DNA of 35,213 bases from Akkermansiaceae bacterium (GTDB lineage: Bacteria; Verrucomicrobiota; Verrucomicrobiia; Verrucomicrobiales; Akkermansiaceae): contig JARWZU010000018.1 in assembly GCA_029866215.1 (NCBI GenBank), positions 1 through 35,213 of the forward strand, read 5' to 3'. Shown piece after piece: positions 21,974-30,400 of the stretch; positions within the stretch are counted from its first letter, which is position 1; the number at the start of each line of letters is the position of its first letter. The notes under the pieces were generated by a model. It was given only the letters and a program-made list of their open reading frames with translations. It made no database searches and was not told where the DNA came from. A program made the position numbers and the translations under genes.

Positions 21974-24400
21974 ATGAAAACGTCCGCCCGTATCCTCGCC
22001 TTCCTGCTCTTTTCCGGATCATCGCTGATTGCCGCTGTTCCAGCCACCATCAACTACCAAGGCGTCGTCGCCGACTCGCAAGGGGACCTGCTCGCACCGA
22101 GTACGCCGCTCAACCGCAAGGTCATCTTCCGTATTTTTGATGCCTCAACGGGCGGCACCCGCCTTTGGACCGAGGAGCAAACCGTGACGATTTACAAAGG
22201 CGAGTTCAGCGTGCTTCTTGGCGCGGGCACCACCGCCACCGGCACGGCTTCCTCAGAGACCCGGCCCGCCTTCGACACGGTTTTCACCGCAGCTACCACC
22301 AGCCGTTTCATTGAAATCATGGTGGACAACGGCGATGGCGTCATCAACTCGAGCGATTCCCCGATCAGCCCGCGCCAGTCGATTACCTCGGCAGCCTTCG
22401 CTTTCCGTTCTCAGGTGGCCGAGTCGATCCTCAGCGGTTCTGACTTGACCATCACGCCCACATCCGGCACAGCATCCAATTATGGTCTCGGCTGGTATGG
22501 CAGCGGCCGGCAATGGAACGGGATCTCGGTTGATGGGCCGGTGCTCTATGGAAATAGCGGTGGTGTTTTAGGTTCCAATGCGAGTGGCAACCGCAATACC
22601 GCCTTGCTATGGGATGCGTCGGGCCGAGTCGGCATCGGTGCCATCGGTGACTTTCGGGACACGAACAAATTAGTGTTACAAGGAAATGATGCCAGCACTC
22701 CCGCCCAACAAATGATGATCCGTGGCAATTCCGACGCCAGTAAGCGGCTTCTCATTGGATTCGACACCACCAACAATCGCGCAACCCTCCAGTCCTACAC
22801 CGCGACCAGCACCACTGGTCCGTTGTTGCTCAATCCCGTTAGCGGTCTGGTCGGCATCGGCACCAGTGCTCCCTCAGCTCGCCTCACTGTCGAAGGATCG
22901 ATCAGTGCAACTGGCGCGAGCGGTTACATTTTCGGCACCGGGGGCGATGTTGACGGCGGCTTGTTCTCACCCTCCGACGGGGTGGTCACGCTCAAGACCA
23001 ACGGTTCTGAGCGTCTGCGCGCGGATTCGGACGGTCGAGTCAGCGTTATCAGCAAGTTAGGTATCGGTACCACGACCCCGACGGCTAGACTGACGATCTC
23101 CGACGATAGCGTGGTAGAGACTGGCACCTTCGGTTCTGTGCAAATTAACCGGGCCGCCACGGGCCACGTTGGGGCGCATCTGAGCTTCTGCCGGGTGGGG
23201 TCTAGCGATTTTGGGTTGGGCTACGGTCAGTCCTCAAGCACGGCAGGTTTTGGCCCAGGTGCGACGGGAGCATTCACTCCCAGTTGGCTGGGGTTTGATC
23301 CAAGTGGCAACGTCGGAATCGGTAAAGCGCCCGCTTCTCCTTACAAACTCGATGTGGCGGGCAGGGTTCGCATCTCTGAACAAGCGGACTTTGATAACAT
23401 CGTCTTAATGGGTCATGATGATGCGATTTTCGGTAAAACCAATGGTGGAGTCGATGAGGGCGCTTTTTGGGCACGGGGAGCCAATAATGGCACTTACCTA
23501 AACTTCGGCACCGGTGGGCTTTTCCTCCGTGACAATACCAACGCGAGTAAGATGCAAATAACGAACGATGGGATTGTCCAGATTGGCACGGGCGGGACTT
23601 CTGCAAGGCTGTGTATTGGAAAAAAAACCACTCCTAGCATTAATACCATCGGCTATCTCGACACACACGGCGGCCAGTCAGGTGATTCGACCCAAAGCCG
23701 CGATTTATCCATTACGGCTGAAGGGATGATTCTTGGAGAAATTGTTGCCGTTTTCTCGGATGTCCGGATCAAAACGGATCTTCATGTGAGCGATACGGCT
23801 AAGGACCTGGAAACTCTGAAAGGAATCGAAATTACCGATTACCATTACAAGGATAAGCTTGCTAGCGGTAACGGCCCGCAGAAGAAGGTGATCGCTCAGC
23901 AGGTTGAGACGGTTTATCCGCAGGCGGTGGTCCAAACGACAGGCGTGGTGCCGGATCTTTTCAAGAAGGCGGCGGTGACGAACGGCTGGGTGGAGCTGGC
24001 GAGCGATCTCAAGAAAGGCGATCGCGTCAAACTCATCGGCAAGAAGGCTGAGGCGATTCACGAGGTGCTGGAAATCCGCGACGGTGCCTTCCGCCCGGAT
24101 GGCCAAGTGGATGACGAGCAAGTGTTCGTCTACGGCCGTGAGGTGAAGGATTTCCGCACAGTGGACTACGATGCCATTTCGATGCTCAATGTATCCGCCA
24201 CCCAGGAATTGGCCCGCAAGCTCGAGACAGTGCAGGCTGAGAACGCCGCGCTGCGCCGCGAGCTTGCGGAACAAGCAAAGCACGCCGCCGCCCAAGCGGA
24301 TGCGGATACGGCCCAGAATGCCAGACTCATCGCGCTCGAGAAACTGCTAACCGAGAAGGCTGGCGATCTCCAAACCGTCACGCTCAAGGCCGGAAAGTGA
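21974..24400 (+). CDS. Exported fibre-like protein with C-terminal Peptidase_S74 chaperone domain
   Basis: The 808-aa protein has a signal peptide (MKTSARILAFLLFSGSSLIAA). Residues 22-155 share their layout with the gene at 33400: a YQG opening, a FSVLLG strand and a closing PRQSITSAAFAF segment. The middle holds five copies of a GIGTxxPxARLTVxG motif. From residue 594 the sequence FSDVRIKTDLHV matches the Peptidase_S74 intramolecular chaperone, with S595 and K600 in the places of the catalytic Ser-Lys pair of phage endosialidase tailspikes. IAQQVETVYPQAV follows, then a 50-residue insert before VDYDAISMLNVSATQEL. Residues about 735-805 are a coiled coil. In the phage family the domain guides trimerisation and then cleaves itself off. 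Here it probably acts on an exported fibre. The leader before it is almost free of G. Confidence 0.9.
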   Translation: MKTSARILAFLLFSGSSLIAAVPATINYQGVVADSQGDLLAPSTPLNRKVIFRIFDASTGGTRLWTEEQTVTIYKGEFSVLLGAGTTATGTASSETRPAFDTVFTAATTSRFIEIMVDNGDGVINSSDSPISPRQSITSAAFAFRSQVAESILSGSDLTITPTSGTASNYGLGWYGSGRQWNGISVDGPVLYGNSGGVLGSNASGNRNTALLWDASGRVGIGAIGDFRDTNKLVLQGNDASTPAQQMMIRGNSDASKRLLIGFDTTNNRATLQSYTATSTTGPLLLNPVSGLVGIGTSAPSARLTVEGSISATGASGYIFGTGGDVDGGLFSPSDGVVTLKTNGSERLRADSDGRVSVISKLGIGTTTPTARLTISDDSVVETGTFGSVQINRAATGHVGAHLSFCRVGSSDFGLGYGQSSSTAGFGPGATGAFTPSWLGFDPSGNVGIGKAPASPYKLDVAGRVRISEQADFDNIVLMGHDDAIFGKTNGGVDEGAFWARGANNGTYLNFGTGGLFLRDNTNASKMQITNDGIVQIGTGGTSARLCIGKKTTPSINTIGYLDTHGGQSGDSTQSRDLSITAEGMILGEIVAVFSDVRIKTDLHVSDTAKDLETLKGIEITDYHYKDKLASGNGPQKKVIAQQVETVYPQAVVQTTGVVPDLFKKAAVTNGWVELASDLKKGDRVKLIGKKAEAIHEVLEIRDGAFRPDGQVDDEQVFVYGREVKDFRTVDYDAISMLNVSATQELARKLETVQAENAALRRELAEQAKHAAAQADADTAQNARLIALEKLLTEKAGDLQTVTLKAGK

Positions 24401-24478
24401 AGATGGATTTCCGGATGCCTGGGTCCAACTGCCCGCACGTTGCACCCGCCACTCACTGAACCACTCCAACTTACTATT

Positions 24479-27400
24479 GTGAATCCGCTCTCCCGTAATC
24501 TGATTTTAAACCTCGTGCTCTTGGCGAGCGCTCCGCTGGCGCTGGCGCAGACCACCTACTCGCTGAACGTCTCGCAGCAGAATCGCTTGTATCATCCCTT
24601 CAATGGCGCGGGAACAGGAACCGTCGCGGCGACTGCCGCCACTGCTTATGGCCCGCCGGGAAGCTTGAGCCTACCCATCAGTAACACCGTAGCTTTGCCT
24701 GCCACGACTGGCAGTAACAACCAGGGCATGGGCCAGAGTGGCGGTTCGTCGCGGGCAAGAACGACTACCGCACCCTATTACCCGAGTAATACCACCCGTG
24801 ACCTGAGCACTGCGGAGGGCACCACGCTGGTATTGCGCAGTAGCACGTTTGGCGGCGTTTTCGCCTCAGGCCTGCCCCGCTATATGATGGGCGATGAAAT
24901 CACGGCGCCTCTCACCAGGGCGGATCTCACTACGGAGGCACCCGCCGGCTACTGGCGTCCGATGCCCGTGCAGCCCGGCGAGGGATTTTTAACCGCGGGG
25001 ACTGTTCCCACGGTCACGATCCCTACCAGCACTGTCAACGTCACCTCCAGTAGCACGGACTCGCGCCTGGTGACGGTGGCGAGCGTGCCTACTGCTTTGG
25101 TGAAAGGAGCTTCCTTGCTGGGGCAGCCGATTATCGATATCACTGGCACGACGGTGACATTGGCGGATTTTGCCAACACCAACATCACGGGCAGCGTCGC
25201 CAGCACCATCACACCGGCGCTGAACTATTACTACAGTCCGCACGCTGAGAAGTGCTTCGCCTCCCAGCCCGGGCAGGTCAGCGTCAGCTGGGTTTCCAAT
25301 GTGGCCAGCGGCGGATTCTACGAGATCATGACCGAGGTCTTCTCCGTGTCATCCACCACCTCCAAGCCGATCCGGACGATTTACTGGAACCAGCGCGGAT
25401 TCGACGCGCCACCTGTGACCGTCACCGATCCCAACATCATGGCGGTGAATCCGGCTTACAATCTATTCGTGCCCAAGGCAGTGACCAATGAGGTGGTCTC
25501 ACCGGGTGATAGTCCGTCCGCGCCGCCGATTTATAGCACGCTGAAATTTAACAAGGTGGGTGCGACGGCCCAATTGAGCGCCTACAACGTGGAAGGCCGG
25601 ATCTTCGTCGAATACCTCGGCAAGGCCCGGGTCGGTAACAGCGTGTTCACCTACATCGGATCGGACGTCGTAGAAATCGTCCGTCAGGCGGATACAAACT
25701 ACAGCTCGGTCAGTCTCGGCAAGGAGATCCTGCCACATGATGGCAGTGCGGGTGAGCTCATCGCCTCGCCGGTCAACAGCGGGTCCACGGCCGCTTACTG
25801 CGCGGCTGTGACAAAAAGCGATGGTTCGACGAGTTACTATGCCGAGAGAATCACCAGCAGCGCCAATGATCCCGATAATGGCAATGCCAGCGGCACCACC
25901 GCTTATAACGATGTGAAGTTTTATTGGCTCGAAAAGGGCGATTACGGGATCAACTGGCCGATTTACAAGGATGCCTACTGGCTGCGCTGGTCGCCGAATC
26001 TCACGGATTACACCTTCCAGACGGTGGACGCTGGCGGGAGCACGGCAGACACGGGTTTGAAATTCACCAGCGGATCTCTGCCATCGATTGTGTATCAGGA
26101 CGATCCTGCCGGGGCTGAGGCGAGTATGGATGCGCTGTCACAATCAATCATCGTGAATCCGGGTGCCGATGGGCGAAACCGCAGTCTGCTGAAGTTCACC
26201 GCCGCGGGCACACCATGGTATGTGAATCTCTACACGCAGGCGGAAACGCGTGCCACCCAGCTGGCTACTTCCTTCAGGACGGACAATAACGTGACCACCG
26301 TTACTGTGGCCAGCACCGTGGGTCTTGAGGTGGGGATGCATGTTTCAGGCACCGGTTACTCCGGCACCATCGCAAGTATCCTCGATGGGACTCGCTACAC
26401 GCTCAATCAAGCGGTGGCGGCGGTTCTTCCGACGATTCCAAATCCGAGCTTTGAGCAGTATTCGTTGGATAATGGTTGGTATCAATCGTCTCAAGACATC
26501 CTCGGTTGGACATTTGTGGGGCAGCGCGGCGTGCAAAGGAGCAATGGCTATGTGATGATGGAGAATAGTATTGTTCCGGACGGACAATTTGCGGTGTTTA
26601 TGCAGAATACCGCGTCGGCAACGACAACCGTGACCGGACTCATCGCCGGTTTAACTTACGAAATCCAGTTAAGCGTAGCCAGAAGAAATTATGATACCGC
26701 TGTTCAATTGCCTTACACGGTTTCTGTGGACGGCAGCATCAAGTTAAGTGAAACGTTGGGATATTCGGGCACTTCTGCTGTATTTTCATCCAAAACGCTG
26801 TCATTCACGGCCACCGGATCCACCGCCAGCCTGAGCATTTCCACCGCGCCAGTAGGCGATGCTACCCTACTGCTTGACAACTGGCACATTCGATCAACCG
26901 CGACTTACACCGTGGAAAGCGATCAAACGGCGAGGATTGCGGAGACCACGGCGGCGACGGTGGGTGATCGCATCGCACCTCCAGCTGGTCACGAGTTGGG
27001 AGGCTACATTTCGAGTGGAACCTGCTACTATCCCGCCGGTTACATCGATCCCTTCACACAAGGGATGGATGCCGCGAACAAGGGTGCGATTATTCCAGTC
27101 AATGCCAAGACGGGCAACAATACACTCACCGTGAGGTGGTTTAAGAAGGTGCCTGCTCCCTCATCGCAGTTTGGCGATTTTTACGTGCCTGGCAAAATTG
27201 GGCGCTATACGGTTTCCTACCCAACCAATCCCACGCAGCTCGTCATCGCCCAAGGCGTGGGCATAGGTGATCTCACCGGCGCGGAGGCATTGGGATCAGT
27301 TTACTATCAAAACGATTCGACCCAAATCGGTTACAATCCGAACGAAGAGCATGCGTTCATGCTCGGTGGCCGGGCCTATGCGTTGCGCGATGACCTCAAT

Positions 27401-30400
27401 CTAACATCGGCGGGTGCGACCTATACTTCGGAGCCCTACCTGCTGCTGGCATATGCCGGCGCGGTTGACGAGCGGCCCGCGATGAAAGCCTACAAGGTCG
27501 TGAGAACCGACGCGACTTACACTTTCAACTACACCGCCACGGCAGGCACCTTGTTGGTGAAACCCTATCCTCTGCCCCTGCTGCCTCTGGCGATGGTGGG
27601 CACGGGTGATGCAGCCACCGCCAAGGATCTTGAGATCGTCGGCGCCGACGCGCCGGTCAACACCGCGGTGCAGTCTGCGGACGCCTACAAAGGATTCACC
27701 TTCAAGGACCGCAATGGCTTTACCTGGATTCACCGGGGGCCGCATGCGACGGGCACGCCGACCCTGACGATGAAACTTTATTACAAGAGCCAGGACGGGT
27801 TCTTCATCCCGGGAATGAGCAGCCAACCGCCGGTGGGAACCATCCTGCCGTTCCTGCGCAACTCCGGACGCACGGGCCAATTGCTGTCGACCAACCTGAT
27901 TGACGCCAATCCCGCGGGTGGTGCTGGTCAGATCGATGAGCCGCTTTCCATCACTTACACTCCATCGTGGCCGACGGCGGTGCCGGAACTCGCTGTGGGA
28001 GAGACTCTCACTCTTGCCAAATATGGCCTGCCCCAAGTGCGTGGCCAAGCCAGCGCGGAAGTCTATTATCAGGGCTCGATTGCTAAGGATACCACCAACA
28101 GCCTCACCGCCAAAGCAAGCGTGACGCTCCACGACCCCACCCGCGAGAAGACCTATGCCCTCAGCGCTGGTGATTTTGCCAAACTGCTGAAATTCATCCC
28201 CACCACTAGCTACGAGGGTAAGACCTACTTCCAGGGGCTATCGCCTTCGCTGCAAAAGCGGATTTACTGGGATCCGCTGCGTGGCGGTAAGGGAATGCTC
28301 GTTTTCAAGGGAGAATTCCACGACGCGATCGCTGGTGAAGACTACCTCGACCTCAATGTTCTCAGTGCCGCCGAGCTCACCAAGCTCAAGGCGCTGGTGC
28401 TCGCCGAAGACGTTAAACCCTCATGGAATGCCGCGCTCGATGGTCTAACGGCGACGGTGGAAACCTTTATTGAAAACTCCGACAAGCAGGGCACCTACAA
28501 GGTCGGTAGCACCGCCACGGTAGGTGGGACCGCCCTTGTGGAAATCACCAACCCAGACACGGCGGTCGATAGCTACGCGGTGACCGCCACTGGCAAAGGC
28601 ACGGGGTATGTGACGATGGTCTTTGGCAATGGCAACGCCTTCACTCCCGAGGGTGATCCGGTGCAGGTCAAGGTCTTCAAAGTGGCAGAACGCCTCTACA
28701 CGGGCGATCTCAAGGTGGTGAGTTCCAGCAACCCGCTGGACGAGCAAGTGACCCTGCGCCACAGCGGTGACTTTGCCGCCAAGCCCCAGGAGTATGAATT
28801 CGATTGGCGCTGGACGACGGGCGCCGCGAGTGCGCCTGCGGTGTATCGTTCTGAGTTGGGAAGCAAGCTGGGTGCGACTGCGACTTGGCACATCTACACC
28901 TGCCCGGGAGCCAGGTTACCAACCGTTGCCCAATACGCCAGCACACCCGACAGCCGTGCAGCCACCCTGCCGCGCAGCGTGGAGATCCGGCCGGCAGCCA
29001 AGGCCGTTGGCACTTACACCCCGCAAAGCGTGAGTGGCACCACCGTCACATTGGCCAATACATCTGCCATTACGCCAGGTATGGTAGTCAGTGGCAGTAG
29101 CTTGGACGGTTTGGTGACGGTGGTGAAGGTCATCAGCAACACGCAGATCGAACTTTCAAAGGCCCCGAGTAACAGTACCTCGCAGATCTCTGTGGTTACG
29201 GCGACTTACAGCGATGAGGATGCAGCCGATGGCTATCCCAGCGTGGTGTTGAAATCCAGTTCAGATGTCGATTTTATGTCGGGTGTCCCCGGCGATATTG
29301 TCTTCAGCGCCACGCTTGGAACTTATGACGGGATGGTTCTTTATGTGAACAGCAAAGCCGCATTGGCCTACAACGCAACGACCACCGGGTTGGAGCAGAG
29401 CAACGCGGTAACTGGGCTTTCTGCCGCAGGCCTCTCCAAGCAGTTTAAAATCGCGCCGAGCTTTTTCACCAAAGGTGCCAATACCATCGAAGTGGCGCTA
29501 TACAGCACAGCTGACGTCAATACGACCAGCTCGGTCCAGTTTTTCATCGAGGCCGCCACCGAGACCGACATGGTCGCCAGCAGCGGCAGCGTGTGGCAGG
29601 TCCCGAGCGACCCAAATGGAGTGCTGAGCAATACCGCGATCATCGGCGGCGGCGAGGTCACCGTCACCAATCCTTTCGACGGTCCTCAGTTTGTCCTCAA
29701 TGACCGCTGGTTCACCGTGCGCTACCGTCCCAAGGCCAGTGCGGGCAATGTGCTCGGCTCGACCAATTGGTCGCGCTGGATGCCGGCGCAGTTCAACGAG
29801 GGCTGGATCAAGCGCGTGCTTGCTGGGATCAATCCGTTCTCCCAGCGCGTGACGGATCTTTATAACAATGCGGTCAACACCGACGTGAGCGTGCTCACCC
29901 AAGCCGGCAAGCGCTGGGAAGGGGATATCGCCCTGACCATGGACAACGTGGATGATGTCGGTTTGATCGAAATTTACGAGACCGTGCTCAACCGTGCCAA
30001 GGCCATGAGCATCGACGCCAACACCAATGATTCGGACACCAACAACGCCCTGATCCTAGCCGCCGGTTACCTCAACGATCTTTACATGATCCTCGGCAAC
30101 GAGGCGTATTCCGATGCTGCGAATCCGACGATCTCGCTCGATGATGGATCAGTCAACACCAGCCGCTTCAGTTTCGAGGGTCAGGTTGCTAGCTCGATCG
30201 ACGAGGAACTTGCACTGCTGCGCGGTCGCGACGACAGCGTGAGCCCCGTCGTGGTGACCGCTCCTACTTACAACCGCCTCTACTGGAACTACACCGGCGG
30301 TATCAACAGCGGTGAGTCGCTCTACGCGACGAACTACAACATCAAGGAGAAATCCGGTAGCAGCACGGCCAACGGCGTGATCGATGAGTCCGACGCGCAA

